Source: Planctomycetaceae bacterium (GTDB taxonomy: Bacteria > Planctomycetota > Planctomycetia > Pirellulales > PNKZ01). Taken from it: a DNA stretch of 60,438 nucleotides. Positions 17,502 through 26,141 of the stretch are shown piece after piece. Position numbers and translations under genes: made by a program. Each line of letters opens with the position of its first letter. The first letter of the stretch is position 1. The DNA is taken from the NCBI GenBank assembly GCA_016793115.1, contig JAEUIN010000339.1, positions 1-60,438 on the forward strand, written 5' to 3'. A model generated the notes under the pieces. It ran no database searches, was not told the DNA's origin, and saw nothing but the letters and a program-made list of their open reading frames with translations.

Positions 17502-19275
17502 GAGCAAACTCCGAATCTTGTTGGACGGCGTGCGCGGCCGGAGCCGCGGCGGGAGCGGGACGGGAAGCGACGGCGGGAGCGACCTCGCCGGTTTCCCATT
17601 CATGAGCCTTGTAAGCGGCCTGGACGGTCGTGGCCACGTCGTTGATGTCGGCCTGCATCGGCGCGAGGAACGTCTGCGGCTTCAAACCGATCCAGAAGAC
17701 GAAGACGACCAGCGGCGCCAACGCCCAGAACTCTCGCCAATTCATATCGCGCGGACCCGGCGGCAGCGCGACCTCGGCATGGCCGTGGTCGTCATGCCCA
17801 TGAACATCGTGCCCGTGCGCGTCATGCCCGTGCGCGGCATGGGCGTCGTGGCCGTGGGCCGCGGCGTGGGCATGATCGTCGCCGTGGTCGCCGTGATAGG
17901 GCGGTTCACGCAACGGGCCGAAGAACACGCGCTGGTAGAGCCAGAGCATGTACCAGGCCCCGAGCACCACGCCGAACACCGCGAGCACGGCGATCGTGGT
18001 CCACTGGAAGTGGTAGAGGGCCGGGGCGTCGGCATAGCCGCGTTGGAACATGCCGAGCAAAATCAGGAATTCGCCGGCGAAGCCGTTCATGCCCGGCAGG
18101 CCGATGCTGGAGAACGTGAACAGCAGCATGAACAGCGACAAAATCGGAATGCGGCGTGCGAGACCGCCGAGTTGCTTAATCTCGCGGGTGTGATAGCGCT
18201 CGTAGATCATGCCGAACGTGGCGAACAACCCGCCGGTCGAAAGGCCGTGGTTGATCATCTGCAGCACGCCTCCTTGCATGCCCAGCCGATTCAAGGCGAA
18301 CAGGCCGAGCATACAGTAGCCCAAGTGGCTCACGGAGGAGTAGGCGATGAGCCGCTTGACGTCGCTCTGCGCGAGTGCGACGAGCGCCCCATAGATGATA
18401 CCGGCGGCCGACAGCCAGAGCACCCAAGGCATGCAAACGACCGTGGCGTCGGGGAGCATCGGCATGCTGAAGCGGAGGAACCCGTAGGTGCCGATCTTCA
18501 GCAAGATGCCCGCCAAGAGGACGGACCCGGCCGTGGGAGCCTGCACGTGCGCGAGCGGCAGCCAAGTGTGCAACGGGAAGAGCGGCACCTTGATGGCGAA
18601 GCCGGCGAACAGCGCCAGGAAGATCCAGAACTGCTGCGACGCCGTGAGCGGATATTCGCCCAAGCCGGCGGTGATGGCCGGAATGCTGAACGTGACGCCG
18701 ACGTTGGGATTGTTATGGGCGTGCAACAGCACGATGGCGAGCATGCCGAGAAACGTGAGCATGCTGCCGGCGAGCGTGAACAGGAAGAACTTCACGGCCG
18801 CATAGCGCCGGTCTTCGCTCCCCCAAATGCCGATCAAGAAGAACAGCGGAATCAGCGTGAACTCGAAGAAGACGTAGAACAGCAGCACGTCGCGCGCGGC
18901 GAACACGCCGAGCATGCCGGTCTCGAGCACCAGCAGCATCGAATAGAACAACGGCCCGCGCTCGGCGATGGCTTCCCAACTGACGAGGATCGCCGTCACG
19001 GAGAGCAGGGCGCTGAGGGCGAACATCCACAGGCTGAGCCCGTCGAGGGCGAGGTTGAAGCGGATATCGACGCCGAGCGAGGTGAACCAGGGGATGTCGA
19101 CGACCGGCGACGTGCCGGAGAGGGTGAGCATCGTCGTCTTCGTCGCCCAGTAGAGCGTGATTAAGGAAACGCCCAGCGCGATCCAACGCGCGGCGACGCG
19201 ACTACCGTCGCTGAGCAGCCAGATCAGGCCGACGCCGACGAGCGGAAGCAGGATGGAAACAAGCAGAGGGTTCAT
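17491..19275 (-). CDS. nuoM: NADH-quinone oxidoreductase subunit M (complex I)
   Basis: 594 residues. Antiporter-like proton-pumping subunit with about 14 transmembrane segments (FFEFTLIPLFFLIG, PLHTWLPLAHVQAPTAGSVLLAG, RLIAYSSVSHLGYCMLG). It is longer than the usual ~500 residues for two reasons: a His/Asp-rich insert at residues 461-499 (15 His in 39 residues; nt 17779-17895) before the last transmembrane helix, and an Ala/Pro-rich C-terminal tail of about 60 residues. Its 3' end overlaps nuoN by 11 bp, implying translational coupling. Confidence 0.96.
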   Translation of the reverse strand: MNPLLVSILLPLVGVGLIWLLSDGSRVAARWIALGVSLITLYWATKTTMLTLSGTSPVVDIPWFTSLGVDIRFNLALDGLSLWMFALSALLSVTAILVSWEAIAERGPLFYSMLLVLETGMLGVFAARDVLLFYVFFEFTLIPLFFLIGIWGSEDRRYAAVKFFLFTLAGSMLTFLGMLAIVLLHAHNNPNVGVTFSIPAITAGLGEYPLTASQQFWIFLALFAGFAIKVPLFPLHTWLPLAHVQAPTAGSVLLAGILLKIGTYGFLRFSMPMLPDATVVCMPWVLWLSAAGIIYGALVALAQSDVKRLIAYSSVSHLGYCMLGLFALNRLGMQGGVLQMINHGLSTGGLFATFGMIYERYHTREIKQLGGLARRIPILSLFMLLFTFSSIGLPGMNGFAGEFLILLGMFQRGYADAPALYHFQWTTIAVLAVFGVVLGAWYMLWLYQRVFFGPLREPPYHGDHGDDHAHAAAHGHDAHAAHGHDAHGHDVHGHDDHGHAEVALPPGPRDMNWREFWALAPLVVFVFWIGLKPQTFLAPMQADINDVATTVQAAYKAHEWETGEVAPAVASRPAPAAAPAAHAVQQDSEFARVD

Positions 19276-19289
19276 GTCGTTCTATGTTC

Positions 19290-19326
19290 TGAGTAATGAG
19301 TTATGAGTTTCGCAACCTCATAACTC
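19290..19326. repeat. Short heptamer hairpin element, nuoL-nuoM spacer
   Basis: Three tandem 7-mers TGAGTAA TGAGTTA TGAGTTT (19290-19310) are followed by an inverted arm. GAGTTATGAG (19298-19307) pairs perfectly with CTCATAACTC (19317-19326) across a 9-nt loop. This is the same architecture as the larger heptamer elements, without cargo. It fills most of the 54-bp spacer. Confidence 0.7.
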
Positions 19327-19329
19327 CGC

Positions 19330-21387
19330 TTAGTTGCCGATGAGCGTCGTCAGTCGCAGCGAGCCGAACAGCACGATCATGCCGAGGATCATCGCCAGGG
19401 CGTAGAACTGCACCATGCCGGTTTGCAGCGACCGCATGAGGCCGCCGACGGCGCGGGGAATCCAACCGGCGAGGTTGACCAAGGCGTCGATCACGAAGCG
19501 ATCGAAGACGTAGCTCAACGCCGCCAAAGCCTTGAGCGGCCAGACGGCGATGACGTCGTAAAGTTCGTCGAAGTAGAACTTGTTGAGCGAGAGTTTGTAG
19601 CCCCACAGCCCGCGGCGGGTGCTGGTGAACTCGGCGACTTGCTCCGCTTCGCTGCGTTTGCCGAGATACATGAACGCGGCCAAGCCGATGCCGGCCACGG
19701 CGACGACGGTGCTCAGCGCCGCGACGCTTATGTGCATCTCCAAGCCTTTGTGCGCGTCGAGCAGCGGCTGAGCTTGCGTCCACACCGCGCCGCCGGAGAG
19801 CGACGGCGTGTGCCAAAGCAGCGTATACGAATGCGAGAGTTCGACGACGAGGCCGACTAAGAACGCGCACACGGCGAGAATCGCCAACGGCACGGTCATC
19901 GAGCGCGGCGACTCGTGCGGATGGTGAGCTTCGGCCGGCGTCTTGAGCGGGCCGAAGAACGTCATGAACAGCGCGCGGAACGTGTAGAACGCCGTGAGGA
20001 ACGCCGTGAAGATGCCGGAGTAGTAGAGCAATTGGTAGAGATTGAAGCCGTCGTGCGCGGCGTGAGCCCGATCGTGAACGGCGCCCAAGATCATGTCTTT
20101 GCTGAAGAAGCCTGCAAACGGCAGCACGCCGGCCAAGGCCAAGCAGCCGCACCAGAAGGTCCAGTGCGTCCACGGCATGATGTGCCGCAAACCGCTGAAC
20201 CGACGCATGTCGATCACATGGTGCATGGCGTGCATCACGCTGCCGGCGCCGAGGAACAACAGAGCCTTGAAGAAGGCGTGGGTGAACAAGTGGAACATGC
20301 CGCCGGTGATGCCCGTGAGGCTCGCCGTGCCGAGGCCGAGGAACATGTACCCGAGTTGGCTCACCGTGGAATACGCCATGACGCGCTTGAGGTCGGTCTG
20401 CGTCAGGGCGATGAGGCCGGCCAAGAGCGCCGTGAACGCGCCGGTCGAAGCGACGACCATCTGCGCCGTTTCGGAAACGGCGTAGAGCGGCGTGCAGCGG
20501 GTGACCATGTAGACGCCGGCCGTGACCATCGTCGCGGCGTGGATGAGCGCGCTGACGGGCGTGGGGCCTTCCATCGCATCGGGCAACCAAACGTGGAGCG
20601 GGAACTGAGCGCTCTTACCGCACGCGCCGACGAAGAGCAACAGGGCGATCGCCGTGCCGACCGCGCCGGCCGTGTAGTCGCCGGCGGTGATGCGCGTGAA
20701 CCCGAGCACGCCGGAGACGCCGTCGGCGTCGTGGAAGTTGAGCGTGCCGTAGGTGAGGAAGATCAAGAACACGCCCAGCGCGAAGCCGAAGTCGCCGATG
20801 CGATTGACGAGAAACGCCTTCTTCCCGGCCGCGGCCGCTTCCGGCTTTTCAAACCAAAACCCGATGAGCAGATAGCTGCACACGCCCACCGCTTCCCAAA
20901 ACACGTAGAGCAGCAGGAAGTTGCTCACCGAGACGAGCATCGTCATCGAGAAGACGAACAGCGCGACATACGAAAAGAACCGCCAATAGCCGCGGTCGCC
21001 GTGCATGTAGCCGGAGGCGTAGATCACGACCAGCGAGGCGATGAACGTGACCATCGAAAGCATGATGGCCGTGAGGGGATCGGCGCGGAGCGTGATGTCG
21101 ACCGCGAAATCGCGGGCCTGACCGGCGACGACGGCGGCGTCTTCCACGAGCACCCACTCGGCGATCGTCACTGTGCGTTCGAAGCCGCCGGCGCCGAGGT
21201 TTTCACTCCCTTCGGCGACGAGCGACAGCAGCCGCAGGCTGCAGAGAAACGCGGCGACGATGCAGACCAAGACGGGCCAGTGGCTCCGTTCTTTGAGCCA
21301 CTTTTTACCGACGATCGGCGTGACTAGCGCGGCCGCCAAAGGCAGCGCGGGAATCATGACGATCAGTCTTTCGATGCTGGAAAACAT
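19330..21387 (-). CDS. nuoL: NADH-quinone oxidoreductase subunit L (complex I)
   Basis: 685 residues from the ATG at 21387 (FSSIERLIVMIPALPLAAALV). The longer open frame upstream is Arg-rich and overlaps nuoK out of frame, so it was rejected. Largest antiporter-like subunit, carrying the long lateral helix at the C-terminus. Hallmarks: FFSYVALFVFSMTMLVSVSNFL, HVWLPDAMEGPTPVSALIHA, ATMVTAGVYMVTR, VMAYSTVSQLGYMFLG and FFSKDMIL. It follows nuoK by 53 bp. Confidence 0.96.
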   Translation of the reverse strand: MFSSIERLIVMIPALPLAAALVTPIVGKKWLKERSHWPVLVCIVAAFLCSLRLLSLVAEGSENLGAGGFERTVTIAEWVLVEDAAVVAGQARDFAVDITLRADPLTAIMLSMVTFIASLVVIYASGYMHGDRGYWRFFSYVALFVFSMTMLVSVSNFLLLYVFWEAVGVCSYLLIGFWFEKPEAAAAGKKAFLVNRIGDFGFALGVFLIFLTYGTLNFHDADGVSGVLGFTRITAGDYTAGAVGTAIALLLFVGACGKSAQFPLHVWLPDAMEGPTPVSALIHAATMVTAGVYMVTRCTPLYAVSETAQMVVASTGAFTALLAGLIALTQTDLKRVMAYSTVSQLGYMFLGLGTASLTGITGGMFHLFTHAFFKALLFLGAGSVMHAMHHVIDMRRFSGLRHIMPWTHWTFWCGCLALAGVLPFAGFFSKDMILGAVHDRAHAAHDGFNLYQLLYYSGIFTAFLTAFYTFRALFMTFFGPLKTPAEAHHPHESPRSMTVPLAILAVCAFLVGLVVELSHSYTLLWHTPSLSGGAVWTQAQPLLDAHKGLEMHISVAALSTVVAVAGIGLAAFMYLGKRSEAEQVAEFTSTRRGLWGYKLSLNKFYFDELYDVIAVWPLKALAALSYVFDRFVIDALVNLAGWIPRAVGGLMRSLQTGMVQFYALAMILGMIVLFGSLRLTTLIGN

Positions 21388-21440
21388 AAGCGTGTTGGGG
21401 ATTTCGTCGTGTGACCGGCGCCGCGCGAGGCGGCCGGCGA

Positions 21441-21899
21441 TTAAACGTGTGTGCGGTGAACGATTTCGTCGTCTTTGATGTCCGGGCGGATGCCGGCCGG
21501 CGTGAGCGTCGGGAAGATTTGCTTCGGATCGACGTCGGCCGGAATCTCGCGGTCGATGTAGCGCGGCTGGTTGGCTTCGCGCAGATTTTGCCAAATCGCG
21601 ATGTCCAGGTTGCCGCTGCGACGGAAGAGCATTTGGATCAGCGCCAAGGCGATCGCGGCTTCGCAGGCGGCTACGGTGAGTATGAAGATCACCAGCATTT
21701 GGCCGCCGAAGTCGTTATGAAAACGCCCCCAGCCGACGAGGCTCACCGAGATGCCTTGCAGCATCATTTCCGCGGCGAGGAACATGACGATCATGTTGCG
21801 CCGCGCGAGGAAGCCGACCAACCCGATCGAGAACAGCAGCGCGCCGATCAGCAGGTAGTTTTGCAGCAGATGAATTTCGGAAGCGGCATGCTCAGGCAT
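21441..21899 (-). CDS. nuoK: NADH-quinone oxidoreductase subunit K (complex I)
   Basis: 152 residues from the ATG at 21899, which overlaps the nuoJ stop by 8 bp. Three transmembrane helices in the first ~100 residues carry the usual small-subunit pattern (NYLLIGALLFSIGLVGFLAR, NMIVMFLAAEMMLQGISV, LTVAACEAAIALALI) with membrane Glu residues. An extra ~50-residue hydrophilic tail (IAIWQNLREANQPRYIDREI...) follows; canonical NuoK is about 100 residues. The tail would face the aqueous phase; its role is unknown. Confidence 0.94.
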   Translation of the reverse strand: MPEHAASEIHLLQNYLLIGALLFSIGLVGFLARRNMIVMFLAAEMMLQGISVSLVGWGRFHNDFGGQMLVIFILTVAACEAAIALALIQMLFRRSGNLDIAIWQNLREANQPRYIDREIPADVDPKQIFPTLTPAGIRPDIKDDEIVHRTHV

Positions 21900-22665
21900 C
21901 GGGGAGCTCCTTCGCAGGGGCCGTTTCAGGTTTGGCGGGAATCGATTGGCCGTGGGCGATGACGGCGACCGCGCCGACGAGCGCCACCAAAAGCAGCGTG
22001 CCGGCAGTTTCGACGGCCAACAGGTGCTTCGTGAACAACTCCGTGCCGAGCTTCTCGACGTGGCCGGTGGCGAGGATGTTCTCACCTTGCGACTCGAGCG
22101 ACGAGTTGAAAACGATCGGGGCCGGTGCGTCGGGCTTGCCTGGTTCGCCGGAGGGAGCGCGAAACACGGTGGCCCCGGTCGTCCAAGTGAGCAGCGCGAC
22201 GAGCAGCGCGCCGGTGAGCGCCGAGAGGCCCGACTCCCAACTCAAGCGATCGTAGATCGCGTGACCTTCGGGATTGCAGAGCATGAGCACGAACAAGAAC
22301 GTGACGAGAATCGCCCCGGCGTAGACGACGATCGTCGCCACGCCGAGGAACTGCGCCCCGTTGAAGAAGAACAAGCCGGCCGTGCCGAGCAAGGTGAGCG
22401 CGAACCAGATGGCACAGTACACCGGGCTGCGCATCGTGACCGCGCCGACGGCGGAGACGAGCGTCACCGCGGTCATGACGTAGAACACGGCGTCGCTCAC
22501 CCAGTCGTCGAGCGGGATCAACCGCACGGCGAACAGCCCCAGCGAAACCGTCGAGAGCAGCAGGCCGAAAGCCGTGCCCCGCGGGGTGCCGCGCGGCAAC
22601 ATCAGCCACAGGCCGAGGCCCAACAGGCCGCAGGCGACGAGCAAGAGGACGTCGAGATTGTTCAC
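21892..22665 (-). CDS. nuoJ: NADH-quinone oxidoreductase subunit J (complex I)
   Basis: 257 residues from a GTG at 22665, chosen because GGGAGG lies 6 nt upstream and the GTGA overlap with the nuoI stop implies coupling. Five transmembrane segments. The motif QFLGVATIVVYAGAILVTFLFVLML is the conserved pi-bulge helix of NuoJ. The loop after helix 4 is longer than usual (GEPGKPDAPAPIVFNSSLESQGEN...). Confidence 0.95.
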   Translation of the reverse strand: MNNLDVLLLVACGLLGLGLWLMLPRGTPRGTAFGLLLSTVSLGLFAVRLIPLDDWVSDAVFYVMTAVTLVSAVGAVTMRSPVYCAIWFALTLLGTAGLFFFNGAQFLGVATIVVYAGAILVTFLFVLMLCNPEGHAIYDRLSWESGLSALTGALLVALLTWTTGATVFRAPSGEPGKPDAPAPIVFNSSLESQGENILATGHVEKLGTELFTKHLLAVETAGTLLLVALVGAVAVIAHGQSIPAKPETAPAKELPDA

Positions 22666-23195
22666 GGCGCACCTCCCAGACTCTTCGACTTCATCGGCTC
22701 GGCGTCCTTGGTTTGGTCGTAGACGCTGAGGAGCTTCTCTTTGTCGAAGATCATCTCTTCGCGGCTCCGGCCGGTCAGATCGAACATGCTCGTCAGTTCG
22801 ACGGCGTCGACCGGGCAGGCTTCTTCGCACATGCCGCAGAAGATGCAGCGCAGCTCGTCGATCGAAAAGCTTTCGCAGTACTTATCGCGATCCGGCCAGG
22901 GGCTTGGAGCGGCGATAATGTCGATGCAGTGGGCCGGGCAGGCCGTGGCGCAGAGGAAGCAGGCCACGCACTTCACGCGGCCTTGATCGTCTTTGTTCAG
23001 CCGGTGCACGCCGCGATAGATCAGCGGATTGCCGATCTCGGGGCGCTGCTCCGGAAAGCTCACGGTCATCTTCGGGCCGAAGAGGTGCTTCGTCGTCACC
23101 GCCAAGCCTTGGATGAGCGCGGGCAAGTACATCTTGCCGGTCAAGCCGAGCTTGGGTTCTTCGACCCATTTGACGTTGGCGTCGTCGGGTTTCAT
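22662..23195 (-). CDS. nuoI: NADH-quinone oxidoreductase subunit I, 2x[4Fe-4S] (complex I)
   Basis: 177 residues. Two ferredoxin motifs, CVACFLCATACP and CIFCGMCEEACP, bind clusters N6a and N6b, which pass electrons towards N2 in NuoB. The N-terminal part (LTGKMYLPALIQGLAVTTKHLF) is the amphipathic membrane-contact segment typical of the family. Overlaps nuoJ by 4 bp and follows nuoH by 12 bp. Confidence 0.97.
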   Translation of the reverse strand: MKPDDANVKWVEEPKLGLTGKMYLPALIQGLAVTTKHLFGPKMTVSFPEQRPEIGNPLIYRGVHRLNKDDQGRVKCVACFLCATACPAHCIDIIAAPSPWPDRDKYCESFSIDELRCIFCGMCEEACPVDAVELTSMFDLTGRSREEMIFDKEKLLSVYDQTKDAEPMKSKSLGGAP

Positions 23196-23207
23196 TTCAA
23201 AACGTCC

Positions 23208-24449
23208 TTAGGCGCTCGGGCGGAGGCCGCGATTGCGGCGTTCGGCGTCGAGCACGAAATCATCTTTGCGAGCGGAGTTATCGGAATGGAGCGGCGCGAG
23301 CACGCCGGCGGCGATCCACGCCACGAGCGCGATGCCCCACATCAAGAGCGTGCTGCCGAAGCCGCCGAGTTTGCTTTCGAGCGGAGCTTCGTATTCGACG
23401 AAGCAGGCGACCGCGACGAGATTGACCAAGCCGAGCGGCAGCATGACTTTCCAGCCGAGCGACATCAGTTGATCGAAGCGGAACCGCGGCCAGCTCCAGC
23501 GGATCATCATGAAAAACACGACCACGCCGAACATCTTCACGTTGAGCACCACGATGCGGAGAATCGCCTGCAGCCAGGTGACGTCGTTGTCGGTCCCCGT
23601 CAGGCCCCAGAAGTGCCAGCCGCCGAGGAACAAGATGACGATCAGGAACGCGGCCGCGATCATGTGCAGGAATTCGGCGATGAGATACAGAATGAGCCGC
23701 ATGCCGGCATATTCGGTGTGGTAGCCGCCGACGAGTTCTTGCTCGGCTTCCGGTAAGTCGAACGGCAACCGGGCCGATTCGGCGAACGCGGCGACGACGA
23801 AGATCACGAACCCGAGCGGTTGCGAAAAGGCGTTCCAAACGCCGCTGCCGGCTTGCGCGCCGATCACGTCTTCCAAGCGAAGCGAGCCGCTGAAGAGCAC
23901 GACGCCGACGATGGCCAAGCCCATCGGCAATTCATAAGCGATGAGCTGAGCGCTCGAGCGCAGACCGCCGAGCAAGCTGTATTTGCTGTTCGAGGCCCAA
24001 CCGCCGAGGATCACGCCGTACACGGCGATGCTCGAGAGGGCGAAGATGTAAATCATGCCGACGTCGATGCCCGGCGCGACGAGCAATTCGACTTGGTGAT
24101 CGAGGCCCGGAATGCCGCCCTTCGGCAACACGCTGCCGAACGGGATCACGGCGAAGATCGCCAGCGCGGCGGTGAGAATCGAAATCGGCGCGAGCGTGAA
24201 CAGGATTTTGTCGACGTGCTTGGGCGTGTGTTCTTCTTTGAAGATGAATTTCAGACCGTCGGCCAAGGGCTGGCCGAGGCCGAAGAGCTTGATCTTCGTG
24301 AGCGGTACGCCGACGCGGTTCGGCCCCTTCCGGTCTTGCACCCAGGCGGCGATCCACCGCTCGAGCAAGACGAAGTAGGCCGCCGCGGTCATGAGACCGC
24401 CCATGAGCAGCGAGATCTTGATGAAGGCTTCGATCGAAATGGCAAGCAT
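23208..24449 (-). CDS. nuoH: NADH-quinone oxidoreductase subunit H (complex I)
   Basis: 413 residues. Membrane subunit forming much of the quinone chamber; about 8-9 helices. Family signatures: LLERWIAAWVQDRKGPNRVG near the N-terminus and FAESARLPFDLPEAEQELVGGYHTEY in the Glu-rich loop facing the Q site. The first 5 residues after LLER keep the lipid-facing R/W pattern. A C-terminal hydrophilic tail (NSARKDDFVLDAERRNRGL) is a modest extension. Confidence 0.96.
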   Translation of the reverse strand: MLAISIEAFIKISLLMGGLMTAAAYFVLLERWIAAWVQDRKGPNRVGVPLTKIKLFGLGQPLADGLKFIFKEEHTPKHVDKILFTLAPISILTAALAIFAVIPFGSVLPKGGIPGLDHQVELLVAPGIDVGMIYIFALSSIAVYGVILGGWASNSKYSLLGGLRSSAQLIAYELPMGLAIVGVVLFSGSLRLEDVIGAQAGSGVWNAFSQPLGFVIFVVAAFAESARLPFDLPEAEQELVGGYHTEYAGMRLILYLIAEFLHMIAAAFLIVILFLGGWHFWGLTGTDNDVTWLQAILRIVVLNVKMFGVVVFFMMIRWSWPRFRFDQLMSLGWKVMLPLGLVNLVAVACFVEYEAPLESKLGGFGSTLLMWGIALVAWIAAGVLAPLHSDNSARKDDFVLDAERRNRGLRPSA

Positions 24450-24503
24450 GGTGTTTTGTTAACGGTGAACGGTCGAGGACTGAACGACGACGAACCGTGA
24501 GTT

Positions 24504-26141
24504 TTAGGCGTTGGCCCCGGCCGGCGCGGCCGCGGCGAGTTGATTGGCCTTCAGGTCGAGCCCGACCGGCGGCACGTCTTCGATCGCCAAGTGGAAGGCG
24601 GCGACTTCCGCGGCCGCCTCGGCGAGCGCCTTGCGGCCGGAATACATGCCGGGCCGCGCGAGCAGCCGCCAGTAGAGTTGGCCTTCGACCCACACGCCGA
24701 CCGGCGGGCGGATCGCAAACTTGGCCGATTGCAGACGGCCTTGGAAGTTGACGTAGGAGCCGTCGCGCTCGGCGAACGAACCGCCGGGGAGCTGATACGT
24801 GGCGGCGTTCCACAACGGCGACGCGAACAGGTCTTGGACGACGAGGACGTCGAGCCCGGCGAACTTCGCGGCGACGGCGTCGTCGTTCCAATCCGACTTT
24901 TTGTAACCGCCCGACACCCACACGCCGCGAATCGACTTGTCGGCGAGCTTTTTCGTGAAGTCGTCGAACGACAGAACCTTGCCGCCGAAGTGGGCCAAGA
25001 GCAGCTCGACGCCGCGGCGATTCGGAGCCTTCTCGGCGTGAATGACGAAGCCGTTGGGGAACTTCTCATCCGTGCCGACGACCGGCACCGGGCCGAGCGC
25101 GAGCACGGCGCCGGCATCGATCGAGCGAATGTACTTGATGAGCAGATAGGCTTCTTCCACGGTCAGATGCGGTGAAACGACCGCGCCGAGCGAACCGGCC
25201 GCGGTGAGCTTTTGCGTCAGCTCGTTTCCCAGAGCGCTCCACTCGACGTTGACGAACTTCGCGCCGTCGCGGCGGCGCGGGCCGACTTGCCGATCTTCGG
25301 CGTGCACGTGGTGGTAGCCGTAGCGGCCTTCGTCGCACATCCACCACTGATTGACGTGCGGGTTCTCGCGCGGCTTGAGGCGGTAGACGCGGTCTTGATT
25401 CTCGTCGACCGTGATGTTGCAGCCGGTCGAGCAGCCGGTGCAAATGCCCGGATGTTCCTGCATGAACCAGACGCGCTGCGAATACATGAAGTCTTTGTCG
25501 CCCAGCGCGCCGACCGGGCAGAGATCGACGACGTTGCCCGACATCTTGTTGTCGAGCGGGAAGCCGGGGAAGACGTCGATTTCTTCGTGGCTGCCGCGGT
25601 TGATCACCATCAGCTCGCTCGTGCCGGTGATCTCGCGGGTGAAGCGAACGCAGCGGGTGCACATCACGCAGCGGTCGGCGAACAGCGTGACCGTGGGGCC
25701 CATGTCGCGCTTCGCGCTGTGAAACGGCTTCAGGTCGGCGCGGCGTTCTTCTTGGCCGTGTTCGAAGTAGTAGTCTTGCAGGCGACATTCGCCGGCCTTG
25801 TCGCAGATCGGGCAGTCGATCGGGTGATCGATCAGCAGCGCTTCTTCGACTTGCGCGCGGCACTGCTCGACTTTGGCGCTGTTCGTGATGAACACCGTGC
25901 CGTCTTTCGCCGGAGTTTGGCAGGCCGGCACGACCTTCGGCAACATCGTGATCTTGCCGGTGGCCGGATCCTTGGTGCCTTGCTCGACCAAGCACATGCG
26001 GCAGCTCGCGACCACGGACATGCCCGGGTGCCAGCAATAATGCGGCACGTCGATCCCGGCCCGCGCCGCGGCCTGAATGCCGTTGAGCCGTTCGTTGTCG
26101 GCGACTGTGACTTCGATACCGTCGACTAAGACTGTTCCCAT
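24504..26141 (-). CDS. nuoG: NADH-quinone oxidoreductase subunit G (complex I), short form
   Basis: 545 residues. Ligands in order: [2Fe-2S] N1b in HYCWHPGMSVVASCRMC...ACQTP; [4Fe-4S] N5 in DHPIDCPICDKAGEC with its His; [4Fe-4S] N4 in CVMCTRC...CPVGAL; then C-x2-C-x3-C-x27-C (CTGCSTGC...WMC), which fits cluster N7 of Escherichia coli and Thermus. The molybdopterin-oxidoreductase-like part after ~270 residues is much reduced compared with the 780-900 residues of typical NuoG. In the operon it is separated from nuoF by a 450-bp insertion carrying a four-helix-bundle gene. Confidence 0.94.
   Translation of the reverse strand: MGTVLVDGIEVTVADNERLNGIQAAARAGIDVPHYCWHPGMSVVASCRMCLVEQGTKDPATGKITMLPKVVPACQTPAKDGTVFITNSAKVEQCRAQVEEALLIDHPIDCPICDKAGECRLQDYYFEHGQEERRADLKPFHSAKRDMGPTVTLFADRCVMCTRCVRFTREITGTSELMVINRGSHEEIDVFPGFPLDNKMSGNVVDLCPVGALGDKDFMYSQRVWFMQEHPGICTGCSTGCNITVDENQDRVYRLKPRENPHVNQWWMCDEGRYGYHHVHAEDRQVGPRRRDGAKFVNVEWSALGNELTQKLTAAGSLGAVVSPHLTVEEAYLLIKYIRSIDAGAVLALGPVPVVGTDEKFPNGFVIHAEKAPNRRGVELLLAHFGGKVLSFDDFTKKLADKSIRGVWVSGGYKKSDWNDDAVAAKFAGLDVLVVQDLFASPLWNAATYQLPGGSFAERDGSYVNFQGRLQSAKFAIRPPVGVWVEGQLYWRLLARPGMYSGRKALAEAAAEVAAFHLAIEDVPPVGLDLKANQLAAAAPAGANA

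Noticed and set aside
21388..21594. N-terminal extension of NuoL
   Set aside because: Overlaps nuoK out of frame and has non-membrane, Arg/His-rich composition; homologues start at the ATG at 21387.
24459..24500. Seventh heptamer element in the nuoH-nuoG spacer
   Set aside because: Only two clear heptamers (AACGGTG AACGGTC) and weak inverted pairing; kept as a hint, not as a feature.
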